From Frateuria aurantia DSM 6220 (lineage in GTDB: Bacteria; Pseudomonadota; Gammaproteobacteria; Xanthomonadales; Rhodanobacteraceae), in assembly GCF_000242255.2 (NCBI RefSeq), contig NC_017033.1:1984001-2048000 (forward strand): a stretch of DNA of 64,000 nt, written 5' to 3'. A model generated the notes under the pieces. It was not told where the DNA came from and made no database searches. It worked only from the letters and a program-made list of their open reading frames with translations. The position numbers and the translations under genes are program-made. Positions 22,201 to 31,285 of the stretch are shown here, one piece after another (within the stretch, counting starts at the first letter, position 1; each line of letters opens with the position of its first letter).

Positions 22201-24220
22201 GAATCAGCCGATTGAAGCCGTCATCCTCGGCTTCGGCTCGCCAGATATGCTCGAAGGCCTCGGCAAAACGCTCGGCGACATCCTCGATCGCGAAGGCCAG
22301 CGGCGCATTCGGCTGCAATTCGAAATCCTGGATCGCCATCGCCGACGATTCGCCGCGCAGCGGGTAGAGGCGCTCGGTCAGCACCTTCATGCCCAGATTC
22401 TCCAGGATCGGCAAGGCATCTGACAAAGCAATCCCGCGACCCGCATGATAGATCTTGAAATGCGGCCGCTGATCGCCATTGGCCGGCAGATACAGCTTGC
22501 TGACCAAGTTGCGGGTGCCCGCCAGGCCATCCAGCGCCGCCAGATCGCCGACGGCATCGGCAATGGCTGTTTGCTCGCTGTAGGCGCCGGAGAGATGCCG
22601 ACCAAAACGCTGAAACAGTCGCTCGCTCTCGTCATCACCGACGGACAAGCGCAGGCTGGTGCGCAATTCGTCATGCCAGCTGCGGACCAGATCCTGCAGC
22701 CGGGCTTCCAGGGCAGCAATGTCCAGCACCCGGTCTGCCGGGTCAGTGGTCTTGACGACCACGTACAATCGCGCCAGAGCTCCATCGGCCATCAGCATCG
22801 AGGAATCCAGCTCGGTGGCATTCAAGGCCTCGCGCAGGAACTCCTCGATCCGCCCGCGAACCTCGCTGCTGAAGCGGTTGCGCGGCACGAAAACCTGGCA
22901 GGAATAGAACTGGCTGAACTGGTCACGCCGCAAGAGCAAACGCGGATGGGCATGCTGCAACAGCTCCAGGATCTCCATCGCCATCGCATAGAGATCATCC
23001 TCGTTGCTCTGGAACAGCTCGTCGCGCGGCAAGGTATCCAGCGTCCGCCGCAGGGTGCGTCCGGAATACGAGCCCGGCTCCAGGCCCGAGCGACGCAATA
23101 CGCCCTCGACCCGCTGGCGCACGAGGGGCACGTCCTGCGGACGCAAGAGATAGGTCCGCGAAGACAGCAGACCAAGGAAACGCTGCTCGCCGACGGCATG
23201 GCCCTGGGCATCGAACTTGACCACAGCGATATAGTCCATGTGGCCGCTGCGGTGGATCGGCGAACGGGCATTGGTGCGGGTCACGATCACCAGCTCGGGG
23301 CTGCCTTCGCCGGACAGCTGATCGATCACCCGCGGATTCAGCTGACGTGGCGGAATTTCGTGACGGCCGGCATCGGCACCCAGCAGTCCCAGACCACTGC
23401 CGGCCACCGGCACCAGCAGATCGCCGCCAGCTTCCCGGCGTACCACATATTCGCGATAGCCCAGAAACACGAAATGGTCGGCCTCCAGCCAACGCAGAAA
23501 ACGCGAGGCCTCGGCGACAGCCTCCGTCCCCAGCGGCACCGGCCGCCCGGCAAGGCTGTCGGCGATCTCCAGAGCCTGACGCCGCATCGGTGCCCAGTCG
23601 GCCACCACCACACTGACATCGTGCAGGGCCGCGGCCAGTTGCTGGCACAAAAGCTCGCCGGCCTCGTCCCCAAGACTGTCGGCCAATTCGAAGTGCATAA
23701 CGGACTCGGACAGGCCCTGCCCCAGAGCCAGCCGCTCTCCCGTGGCGTCGCGACAGCACTCCATCACCGGATGAATCACCGCCAGCACGTCGGTATGTGC
23801 GGCCAGATGCATGGCCACGGTATCGACCAGAAACGGCAGATCCGGGGTCACGATCTGCAGCATGCTGCGTTGCGGCCCGGCCACGACCCGCCGGATCAGC
23901 GTCTGACCGGCCTCCCGACGAGACGCGAACCGGAAAAGGTCCAGCACCAGCTCGGCCCAGGCCGCCGGAGCATGGAAGGCGCGATCGGCCTCGGAGGTTC
24001 GCTCGAAAAACTGCTGCGCGAAAAACAGCAGGCCATCTTCGCCGCTCCCCTCCCTTCCAGCTATCGCAACCACCTCGGCAAGAATCGCCTGCAAGTCCAG
24101 ACCCTGGCTCAGCCGCGCCATTTGCATGGAATTATCCATCGCTATTGTGAAAGGGCGCTCAGAATACTTCATTCGTGACTCGGACTCGCCAGCCAAATAG
24201 TCATGAAGTGCACGTAACAT
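19211..24220 (-). CDS. NAD-specific glutamate dehydrogenase, 180-kDa class
   Basis: A very large catabolic GDH (about 1,669 residues; family 1,580-1,650) that deaminates glutamate with NAD. The N-terminal half holds ACT-like regulatory segments ([31 protein letters not shown]-type). The dehydrogenase core has [10 protein letters not shown] (substrate lysine), [62 protein letters not shown] and [18 protein letters not shown] with the NAD-binding turn. Three in-frame starts are possible (24220, 24172, 24139) and none has a strong ribosome site, so the N-terminus is uncertain by up to 27 residues. It is divergent from the RND pump. Confidence 0.95.
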   Translation of the reverse strand: [1669 protein letters not shown]

Positions 24221-24271
24221 TCATCCATGCCATGACCTGTGGCCCTGTCATCAAGAGGCTGGACGCTGCTA

Positions 24272-24301
24272 TTGTTCAAATACTATACTGATTAGTATAG
24301 T
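24272..24301 (+). promoter_or_regulatory. Sigma70-type promoter of the RND efflux operon
   Basis: TTGTTC at 24272-24277, an 18-base spacer, and TATAGT at 24296-24301. The -10 hexamer is the right end of the operator palindrome, so a bound repressor would block RNA polymerase. Confidence 0.55.
24282..24301. promoter_or_regulatory. TetR-type operator palindrome upstream of the RND operon
   Basis: ACTATACTGATTAGTATAGT has two 8-base arms around a 4-base centre. It resembles operators of AcrR/TetR-family repressors of efflux pumps in shape and AT-richness against a GC-rich background. No TetR or MarR gene lies beside it in this window. Confidence 0.6.
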
Positions 24302-24609
24302 CGCGCAGATGCCGCCGCATGAGCCAGTCCGGACCCGTCGCAAGCACGCAGGGTCACTGCCGGAACCAGCCTCCATGCTGGTCGGTCCTGCTGTGCCGGG
24401 ACGGTCATTGCCGAGGCCGTTGATTTCGGTCTATGTTCGTGAACGGCGCAGCATGCTTGCGGGATTTTGGCGTTGTATCGAAAGATTCCGCAAGTCAGGC
24501 ACCATGCTCGACAGATTCAATGGTTTCCATCGTTTCCACGCTGACAGGGCGCGCGACTGCTGATCGCCCTGCGGCCACCAAGAAATTTCAACGTATGAAC
24601 GGAGCTCGT

Positions 24610-25806
24610 ATGAAGCCAACTTCGCTGCACATGCCGCTGCTGTGCCTGGGTCTCGTCGCACTGGCCGGTTGCGGCAAAAGCGAAGCGCCCCCGCAGCAGG
24701 CTCCCGCCGATGTCACCACGGTGACCCTGCATCCCACCGATGCTCCGGTGATCCAGCATCTGCAGGGCCGCCTGTCAGCCTATCGTACCGCCGACGTGCG
24801 TGCCCGCATCGCCGGCGTGCTGCTCAAGCGCACCTACAAGGAAGGCACGGACGTCAAGCAAGGGCAGCTGCTCTACCAGATCGATCCGGCGCCCTACCGT
24901 GCGACCCTGAATACCGATCTGGGCCAGTTGGCTCAGGCCAAGGCCAGCTACTTCAATTATCACAGCATCGCCAATCGCTACCGTCAGCTGATCGGTCAGC
25001 ACTATATTTCGCAACAGGACCTGGATACGGCCGAAGCGAATGAGCGCAACGCCGATGCCGCCGTCACCGCCGCCCAGGCCACGGTGGACAATGCCCGCAT
25101 CCAGCTGGACTGGACCAGCGTCCGCGCGCCGATTTCCGGCCGCGCCGAACAGCAGCAGTTCACCGAAGGTGCCATGGTCGGTTCCAGCGGGGCCGACACC
25201 GGCGCGGGTGGCACCCTGCTGACCACGGTCGACCAGATCGACCCGCTGTATGTGAACTTCAATATCGCGGTCACCGATCTGAACCGTCTGCAGATGGGAC
25301 AGGCGACCGGCTCGGTGACGCTTGACCAGCAACAGCAGACCCATGTTCGCCTGACCCTGCCGGACGGCACGCCGATTCCGCAGGAGGCGACGCTGGACTT
25401 TTCCTCGGTGCTGACCGACGCCACCACGGGCGCCGTGACCTTGCGCGCCACGCTGCCCAACCCGCAGCGGCTGTTCTACCCTGGCCAGTACGTGGCCCTG
25501 GCCGCCGGCCTGGGCACCTTGCACCATGTATTCGTGGTCCCTCAGGCCGCCCTGCAGCGCGACACGCGCGGCGCTTACGTGCTGGTCATCGACAGCAACA
25601 ACAAGGTCGTCCGCAAGGATGTGAACAGCGACTCGCTGACCGATGCCGGCTGGATCGTGGCCAAGGGCCTGAATGATGGCGACCGTGTCGTCGTCGATGG
25701 CATCCAGCTGGCCATGCCCGGCAGCACCGTCAAGCCCCACGAGGCCAAACCCGCCAGCAGCGGCAGCGCGCCGGCCCAGCAGACTTCGCCCTCCGCACAG
25801 TCGTAA
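24610..25806 (+). CDS. RND efflux periplasmic adaptor (membrane fusion protein)
   Basis: Links the inner-membrane pump to an outer-membrane channel. The start at 24610 is preceded by GGAG at 24601-24604 and gives a lipoprotein signal MKPTSLHMPLLCLGLVALAGC (lipobox VALAGC). The 398 residues show the lipoyl/barrel-sandwich strands (GRLSAYRTADVRARIAGVLLKRTYKEGTDVKQGQLLYQIDPAPY), the alpha-hairpin (about 95-165, Ala/Gln-rich), the IQLDWTSVRAPISGRA strand and the beta-barrel end QYVALAAGL. It stops 11 bases before the pump gene. Substrate cannot be inferred; it belongs to the AcrA/MexA type. Confidence 0.92.
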   Translation: MKPTSLHMPLLCLGLVALAGCGKSEAPPQQAPADVTTVTLHPTDAPVIQHLQGRLSAYRTADVRARIAGVLLKRTYKEGTDVKQGQLLYQIDPAPYRATLNTDLGQLAQAKASYFNYHSIANRYRQLIGQHYISQQDLDTAEANERNADAAVTAAQATVDNARIQLDWTSVRAPISGRAEQQQFTEGAMVGSSGADTGAGGTLLTTVDQIDPLYVNFNIAVTDLNRLQMGQATGSVTLDQQQQTHVRLTLPDGTPIPQEATLDFSSVLTDATTGAVTLRATLPNPQRLFYPGQYVALAAGLGTLHHVFVVPQAALQRDTRGAYVLVIDSNNKVVRKDVNSDSLTDAGWIVAKGLNDGDRVVVDGIQLAMPGSTVKPHEAKPASSGSAPAQQTSPSAQS

Positions 25807-25817
25807 GGGACCATTCC

Positions 25818-28800
25818 ATGTCGAATTTTTTCATCAACCGCCCGATTTTCGCTTGGGTGGTCGCGATCTTGATCACGCTGTGCGGCACGATCACGATGCT
25901 GAACCTGGGCGTCGAGTCCTATCCCAATATCGTGCCTCCGCAGATTCTGGTCACGGCCACCTACAATGGTGCCAGTGCCGATGCGGCCGAGAAGACCGTG
26001 GCTCAGGTGCTGGAACAGAACCTGACCGGTCTGGATCATCTGCTGTACTTCCAGACGGTGTCCAGCTCCAACGGCCGCGTCCAGATCACGCTGACCTTCG
26101 ATACCGGAACTGACCAGGATATCGCCCAGGTCCAGGTCCAGAACAAGGTCACCCAGGCCAACAACCTGCTGCCTGCTGAAGTCTCGGCGGTCGGCATCAC
26201 CGTGCAGAAGGCCAGCGCGGGCTTCCTGATGTTTATCGGTGTGGTTTCGGATGATCCGACGATCGACCGCAATCACTTGAATGACATCATCGCCTCTCAG
26301 GTGCTGGAGCAAGTCGGCCGCATCAACGGCGTCGGCAGCTACCAGCAGTTCGGCTCCGAATACGCCATGCATATCTGGCTGGATCCGATCAAGCTGCAGG
26401 GCTATTCACTGTCCACCACCGATGTCTACAACGCGGTGTCCGCGCAGAACCAGCAGTTTGCAGCCGGCAATATCGGCGGCGATCCCGCGCCCCAGGGCCA
26501 GGAGTTCACTGCCGTGGTCAATGGCGAAGGCCGTCTGAGCACTCCCGAGCAGTTCGGCAATATCATCCTCCGCAGCGACAGCAAAGGTACTGTGGTGCAT
26601 CTGCGGGATGTGGCGCGAATTGCCTTCGGCCCCTACACCTATGGCTTTGATTCCAATTATGACAACCAGCCTACCGGCGGCTTCGGCATCCAGCTGCTGA
26701 CCGGTGCGAATGCGCTGAACGTCGCCAAGGCCGTGCGTGCCAAGATGGACGAGCTGCAGAAGTCGTTCCCGCCGGGCGTCCACTGGATCGCCCCCTACGA
26801 CAGCACCACCTTCATCACTCTCTCCATCGAGGACGTGATCCACACCCTGGTGGAAGCCATCATCCTGGTGTTCCTGGTGATGCTGATCTTCCTGCAGAAC
26901 TTCCGGGCCACGATCATTCCCACCATCGTGATTCCGGTGGCCTTGCTGGGTACCTTCATCGGGCTGGCTGCATTGGGCTTCACCATCAACCAGCTTTCGC
27001 TGTTCGGCATGGTGCTGGCCATCGGCATCGTGGTCGATGACGCCATCGTCGTGATCGAAAACGTCGAACGCATCATGGAGGAAGAACACCTGCCTCCCAA
27101 GGCTGCCACCCGCAAGGCCATGAGCGAAATCACCGGCGCCATCGTCGGCATTACCGTGGTGCTGTCGGCGGTGTTCATTCCTTCGGGCATGCAGTCCGGC
27201 GCCGCCGGTCTGATCTACAAGGAATTCGCGTTCACCATCGCCATCTCGATGCTGTTCTCGGCCTTCCTGGCCCTGAGCTTCACGCCGGCGCTGTGCGCGA
27301 CCATGCTGAAAGAGAAGGATCACAACCGCAAACCGAATGCCTTCGCCCGCCACTTCAACAGCGGATTTGACAAGGTCACCGGCTTCTACCAGCGGCGCGT
27401 CCGCGCCGCCAGCGGCCAGGCACCGTTCTGGATGGTGATCTATGTCCTGTTGACCCTGGCCTGCGGCTATATCTATACCCGTGTCCCCACCGGCTTTCTG
27501 CCGGAGGAAGACCAGGGCGTGGTACCGATGATCATGACCTTGCCGCCCGGTGCTTCGCTGCAGCGGACCATCGCGGTGCAACACAAGATCTACGACATCG
27601 TCAAACACGATCCGGCCGTGCACGGCATGTTCTCGATCGGTGGCTTCAGCTTCGCCGGCCTGGGCGAGAACGTGGGCATGAGCTTTATGCAGCTCAAGCC
27701 TTACGAAGAACGCACGGCCACTGCATTCGACGTGATCAAACGGGTTCAGGCCGAGGTGAACAAGCAAGTTCCCGAAGCCCAGATCCGCGTCATCAACCTG
27801 CCCACCGTCCAGGGACTGGCCCAGTACACGGGTGCCGACTTCTATCTGGAAGACCAGGGCAACCAGGGCCATGCCGCGCTGATGCGGGCCATGGGCCAGC
27901 TGATGGCAGAAACCGCCAAGGACAAGACTTTCGGCGTGATGTTCCCCAACACCCTGCCACCCGCCCCACAGCTGAATCTGAGCGTGGATCGGGTCCAGGC
28001 CCAGTCGATGGGCCTGTCGGTCAGCGACGTCTACAGCGCACTGCAGATGATGCTGGCCACGACCTATGTCAACCAGTTTTATTATCAGGGTCGCGTGAAA
28101 CGGGTGATGATCCAGGCGGATGAGCAGTTCCGCCGCAATACGGACTCGTTCAAATACTTCTATACCCCCCGCGACACCTCCGCCATCGCCAACTACGCCA
28201 GTACCTCGGACCAGCAATCGGCTGCCACGAACGGTGGCAACGTGGCACTGTCCAATGTCGTCAAGAAGCAGTGGATCTATGATTCACCGGCACTGATCCG
28301 CTTCAACGGCTATGAGGGCATCGAGCTGATCGCCACCTCGGCACCGGGTTACAGCACCGGCCAGGCCATGCAGGAGATGCAGAAGCTGGTCGCCAAGCTG
28401 CCCCGCGGCTTCGGTATTGAATGGGCCGGCGAGTCCTACCAGGAAATTCTGGCGGGCAACTCCGCGACCATGCTGATGGTGCTCTCGGTGCTGATCGTGT
28501 TCCTGGCACTGGCTGCACTGTATGAAAGCTGGTCGATTCCGGTCGCCGTGCTGTTGGTGTTGCCGATCGGCATTCTGGGTGCCGCCGCCGCGACGATGTT
28601 CCGCGGCCTGGAAAACGACCTGTACTTCAAGATCGGCATGGTGACCGTGATGGGCCTGTCGGCCAAGAACGCGATTCTGATCATCGAGTTCGCGGTGGCC
28701 CTGCAGCGTGAGGGCAAGACCTTGCGTGAAGCGGTAATCGAAGCCGCCCGTCTGCGTCTGCGCCCGATCGTGATGACCTCGCTGGCTTTCATCCTCGGCG

Positions 28801-29075
28801 TGTTCCCGATGGCGATCTCCAGCGGCGCCGGCGCCTCGGCCCGCCATTCGCTGGGCACCGGCGTGGTCGGCGGCATGATGCTCTCGACCCTGGTCGGCCT
28901 GCTGCTGATCCCGGTGTTCTACACCGTGGTCCGTCGCCTGCTCGGCGACAAGCTGGACGAGGTCTCGGTCAACATGCTGGCGCATGACGACGACGGCAAG
29001 CCGATCAATCCGCCCAAGCCCAAGGATGACGGCGGCGTCGCCACCTTCGACTCCGATCCGAGACGCGGCCTGTAA
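25818..29075 (+). CDS. RND multidrug efflux permease (HAE1 family)
   Basis: A proton-driven trimeric inner-membrane exporter of 1,085 residues (typical 1,020-1,060). It starts MSNFFINRPIFAWVVAI, a family signature. The second periplasmic loop begins near FLPEEDQGVV. Membrane motif A/D segments are visible as GLAALGFTINQLSLFGMVLAIGIVVDDAIVVIENVER, which carries the DD proton-relay aspartates, and GLSAKNAILIIEFAV carries the conserved lysine. The C-terminal tail of about 40 residues is hydrophilic and unusually Asp/Pro/Lys-rich. No outer-membrane factor gene is adjacent, so it probably uses a TolC-like channel encoded elsewhere. Confidence 0.95.
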   Translation: MSNFFINRPIFAWVVAILITLCGTITMLNLGVESYPNIVPPQILVTATYNGASADAAEKTVAQVLEQNLTGLDHLLYFQTVSSSNGRVQITLTFDTGTDQDIAQVQVQNKVTQANNLLPAEVSAVGITVQKASAGFLMFIGVVSDDPTIDRNHLNDIIASQVLEQVGRINGVGSYQQFGSEYAMHIWLDPIKLQGYSLSTTDVYNAVSAQNQQFAAGNIGGDPAPQGQEFTAVVNGEGRLSTPEQFGNIILRSDSKGTVVHLRDVARIAFGPYTYGFDSNYDNQPTGGFGIQLLTGANALNVAKAVRAKMDELQKSFPPGVHWIAPYDSTTFITLSIEDVIHTLVEAIILVFLVMLIFLQNFRATIIPTIVIPVALLGTFIGLAALGFTINQLSLFGMVLAIGIVVDDAIVVIENVERIMEEEHLPPKAATRKAMSEITGAIVGITVVLSAVFIPSGMQSGAAGLIYKEFAFTIAISMLFSAFLALSFTPALCATMLKEKDHNRKPNAFARHFNSGFDKVTGFYQRRVRAASGQAPFWMVIYVLLTLACGYIYTRVPTGFLPEEDQGVVPMIMTLPPGASLQRTIAVQHKIYDIVKHDPAVHGMFSIGGFSFAGLGENVGMSFMQLKPYEERTATAFDVIKRVQAEVNKQVPEAQIRVINLPTVQGLAQYTGADFYLEDQGNQGHAALMRAMGQLMAETAKDKTFGVMFPNTLPPAPQLNLSVDRVQAQSMGLSVSDVYSALQMMLATTYVNQFYYQGRVKRVMIQADEQFRRNTDSFKYFYTPRDTSAIANYASTSDQQSAATNGGNVALSNVVKKQWIYDSPALIRFNGYEGIELIATSAPGYSTGQAMQEMQKLVAKLPRGFGIEWAGESYQEILAGNSATMLMVLSVLIVFLALAALYESWSIPVAVLLVLPIGILGAAAATMFRGLENDLYFKIGMVTVMGLSAKNAILIIEFAVALQREGKTLREAVIEAARLRLRPIVMTSLAFILGVFPMAISSGAGASARHSLGTGVVGGMMLSTLVGLLLIPVFYTVVRRLLGDKLDEVSVNMLAHDDDGKPINPPKPKDDGGVATFDSDPRRGL

Positions 29076-29105
29076 GCCATCGCACGAGTGCTTCGTGCCA
29101 TCCGA

Positions 29106-29133
29106 GGGGGCGCTGGCGACAGCGCCCCCTTTT
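29106..29133 (+). terminator. Rho-independent terminator of the RND operon
   Basis: Arms 29106-29114 and 29121-29129 form a 9-bp GC stem with a 6-base loop, followed by TTTTCT. It lies 30 bases after the pump stop codon. Confidence 0.85.
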
Positions 29134-29153
29134 CTGTTGCATCCCGGCACGGC

Positions 29154-29182
29154 TTGACCGCCGGAGAGTCACCGCCTAGTAT
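29154..29182 (+). promoter_or_regulatory. Strong sigma70-type promoter of the arsR-metH operon
   Basis: TTGACC at 29154-29159, exactly 17 bases, TAGTAT at 29177-29182. The predicted start is near 29189, leaving about 20 bases of leader that include the palindrome at 29194-29203. Confidence 0.7.
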
Positions 29183-29193
29183 CTGCATCCTTA

Positions 29194-29203
29194 TATCGCG
29201 ATA
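29194..29203. promoter_or_regulatory. Palindrome TATCGCGATA, candidate autoregulatory site
   Basis: A perfect 10-base palindrome a few bases downstream of the predicted transcription start and just before the ATG of the ArsR-type gene. The position suits repression by the adjacent regulator. The site is short and its identity is an inference. Confidence 0.4.
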
Positions 29204-29208
29204 CAGGG

Positions 29209-30141
29209 ATGCGAATGGATCTTGCAACGGCATCCGGGGTACTGCGCCTGCTGGCCGACCCTACCCGGGTACGCCTGCTGGCCCTGCTGGAAACCGAAGA
29301 GCTGACCGTCGCCGAGATGGCCGCGATCCTGCATCTGGCCCAACCCCGCGTTTCCACCCATCTGGCCAAGCTGAAAGAGGCCGGCCTGGTCCGTGATCGC
29401 CGCGCAGGCGTGTCGGCGTTTTACCGCGCAAGTGCCAATGAAGACTCCAGCCTGCAGGCCTTGGTCCGCTCGCTGCAGGCCAGCATCCACGATGCCCTGT
29501 TGCAGGAAGATGCGCGCCGACTGACCTCGGTGCTGGCATCGCGGGCCGGCGAACAAGGCTGGGCCGATTCGGTGGCGGGAGACATGGAGCGTCATTATTC
29601 TCCGGGCCGTACCTGGGAAACCGTGGCACGCACCCTGCTGCAATTGCTGGACACCGGCGATGTGCTGGATATTGCCTCCGGGGACGGAATCACCGCCGAA
29701 CTGCTGGCGCCTCATGCCCGCTCCATCATCTGCGTCGACCAGAGCCTGCGCGTGGTGGAGGCCGCAAGAACCCGGCTGCAAGCCAGCACCAACGTGCAAG
29801 TCATGCAGGGGGATATGCACGCACTGGAGTTCGACGAGGCCCGCTTCGATCTGGTGCTGATGCTGCATGCCCTGACCTATGCCGAGCATCCACCGCAGGT
29901 CATCGCCGAAGCGGCTCGCGTCCTGCGTCCCGGTGGTCGCTTGCTGGCCGCGACGCTGGGCGCTCATCAGCATCGTCACGTGGTCGAACCGTTCGACCAC
30001 CGCAACCTGGGCTTCAAGACCGATGAGCTGGCCGGCTTCGCCCGCTCGGCCGGACTGGAGGTCCTGCATTGCGACCGTCTGACCCGCGAACGCAAGGCGC
30101 CGCACTTCGAAGTGATCAGCCTGCTCTGCCGCAAACCCTAG
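29209..30141 (+). CDS. ArsR-family regulator fused to a SAM-dependent methyltransferase domain
   Basis: 310 residues. The N-terminal winged helix (about 1-95) reads [56 protein letters not shown], an ArsR-type fold without an evident CxC metal site. The C-terminal class I methyltransferase domain (about 130-310) has [18 protein letters not shown] (motif I) and [34 protein letters not shown]. Regulators of this build next to methionine-cycle genes (SahR type) sense S-adenosylhomocysteine or SAM. That role is inferred here from the adjacent metH genes. An alternative ATG lies 6 bases downstream. Only 23 bases separate it from the first metH part. Confidence 0.88.
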   Translation: MRMDLATASGVLRLLADPTRVRLLALLETEELTVAEMAAILHLAQPRVSTHLAKLKEAGLVRDRRAGVSAFYRASANEDSSLQALVRSLQASIHDALLQEDARRLTSVLASRAGEQGWADSVAGDMERHYSPGRTWETVARTLLQLLDTGDVLDIASGDGITAELLAPHARSIICVDQSLRVVEAARTRLQASTNVQVMQGDMHALEFDEARFDLVLMLHALTYAEHPPQVIAEAARVLRPGGRLLAATLGAHQHRHVVEPFDHRNLGFKTDELAGFARSAGLEVLHCDRLTRERKAPHFEVISLLCRKP

Positions 30142-30164
30142 CCGTTATTCCACGGAGATTGACC

Positions 30165-31241
30165 ATGCCCGCCCTTCCCTGGCTGCACCCTGCGCGAGTC
30201 GACCGTCTCCAGCATGCACTGGCGCATCGGATTCTGATCCTGGATGGCGGCATGGGTACCATGCTGCAAGGCCATCAGCTCGACGAGGACGGCTATCGCG
30301 GCGAGCGCTTCAGTGCCGGTCACGACAGCTGCGGCGGGCCGGGCCATGACCACGCCTGCGACCTGAAGGGCAACAACGACCTGCTCAGCCTCACCCAGCC
30401 TGACATCATCCGCGGCATCCACGAGGCGTATCTGGAAGCCGGAGCCGATCTGGTCGAAACCAATACCTTCAACGCCACCCGGATCAGCCAGGCCGACTAC
30501 CATCTGGAACATCTGGTCCCCGAACTGAATCGGCGCGGTGCCGAGCTGGCCCGCCAGGCCTGTGACAGCTGGACCGCGCGCACGCCGGACAAGCCCCGCT
30601 TCGTGATCGGCGTCCTGGGACCGACCAGTCGCACGGCGTCGATATCCCCAGACGTCAATGACCCCGGCTTTCGCAACGTCACCTATCAGGAACTGGTGGA
30701 CAACTACACCGAGGCGACCCTGGCCCTGATCGAGGGTGGCGCCGACCTGATCATGGTCGAGACCATCTTCGACACGCTCAATGCCAAGGCGGCCCTGTTC
30801 GCCCTGGAGGAGAGCTTCCGCCAGGTGGGCGGACGATTGCCGGTGATGATCTCCGGCACCATCACCGATCGTTCCGGTCGCACGCTGTCCGGCCAGACGG
30901 CCGAGGCCTTCTATTACTCGGTCAGCCATATCGCGCCCCTGTCCGTAGGCCTGAACTGCGCTCTGGGTGCCGAGGATCTGCGCCCGCATGTGCAGACCCT
31001 GGCTCGCGTCGCCGACTGCCTTATCAGCAGCCATCCCAATGCCGGCCTGCCCAATGCCTTTGGCGAATACGACGAAACCCCTGAACATATGGCAGGAGTG
31101 ATCGGCGGCTTTGCCCGCGACGGTCTGCTGAATCTGGTTGGCGGCTGCTGCGGTACCACGCCGGCCCATATCCGGGCGATTGCCGAGGCCGTGGCGGCCT
31201 TTCCTCCGCGCCGCCCCGCGGCGGCCGATACCGCCGCCTGA
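30165..31241 (+). CDS. Methionine synthase, homocysteine-binding module (split MetH, N-terminal part)
   Basis: The 358-residue homocysteine S-methyltransferase module that in E. coli forms the first third of MetH. It has [13 protein letters not shown], the [33 protein letters not shown] segment and [15 protein letters not shown]. The zinc-binding cysteines are in VGLNCALG and [13 protein letters not shown]. The start at 30165 has GGAG upstream. A His/Cys-rich insertion ([14 protein letters not shown]) follows the first strand. The larger partner begins 44 bases downstream; both are needed for B12-dependent methionine synthesis. Confidence 0.93.
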   Translation: MPALPWLHPARVDRLQHALAHRILILDGGMGTMLQGHQLDEDGYRGERFSAGHDSCGGPGHDHACDLKGNNDLLSLTQPDIIRGIHEAYLEAGADLVETNTFNATRISQADYHLEHLVPELNRRGAELARQACDSWTARTPDKPRFVIGVLGPTSRTASISPDVNDPGFRNVTYQELVDNYTEATLALIEGGADLIMVETIFDTLNAKAALFALEESFRQVGGRLPVMISGTITDRSGRTLSGQTAEAFYYSVSHIAPLSVGLNCALGAEDLRPHVQTLARVADCLISSHPNAGLPNAFGEYDETPEHMAGVIGGFARDGLLNLVGGCCGTTPAHIRAIAEAVAAFPPRRPAAADTAA

Positions 31242-31285
31242 TCCGCGCCCCTCCCATTGTGCCCGCACCACCGGTTGCCCCGCCC

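Larger units (their letters stand above)
24221..24609. other. Regulatory gap and long leader between GDH and the RND pump
   Basis: A divergent intergenic region of about 390 bases. It contains the promoter/operator at 24272-24301 and about 300 further bases of leader before the adaptor ATG at 24610. A short open frame at 24309-24563 has no recognised homology or convincing codon bias. No riboswitch fold was recognised. Confidence 0.6.

Noticed and set aside
24309-24563. Short open frame in the RND leader
   Set aside because: No homology recognised, arginine/proline-rich random-looking translation, no ribosome site.
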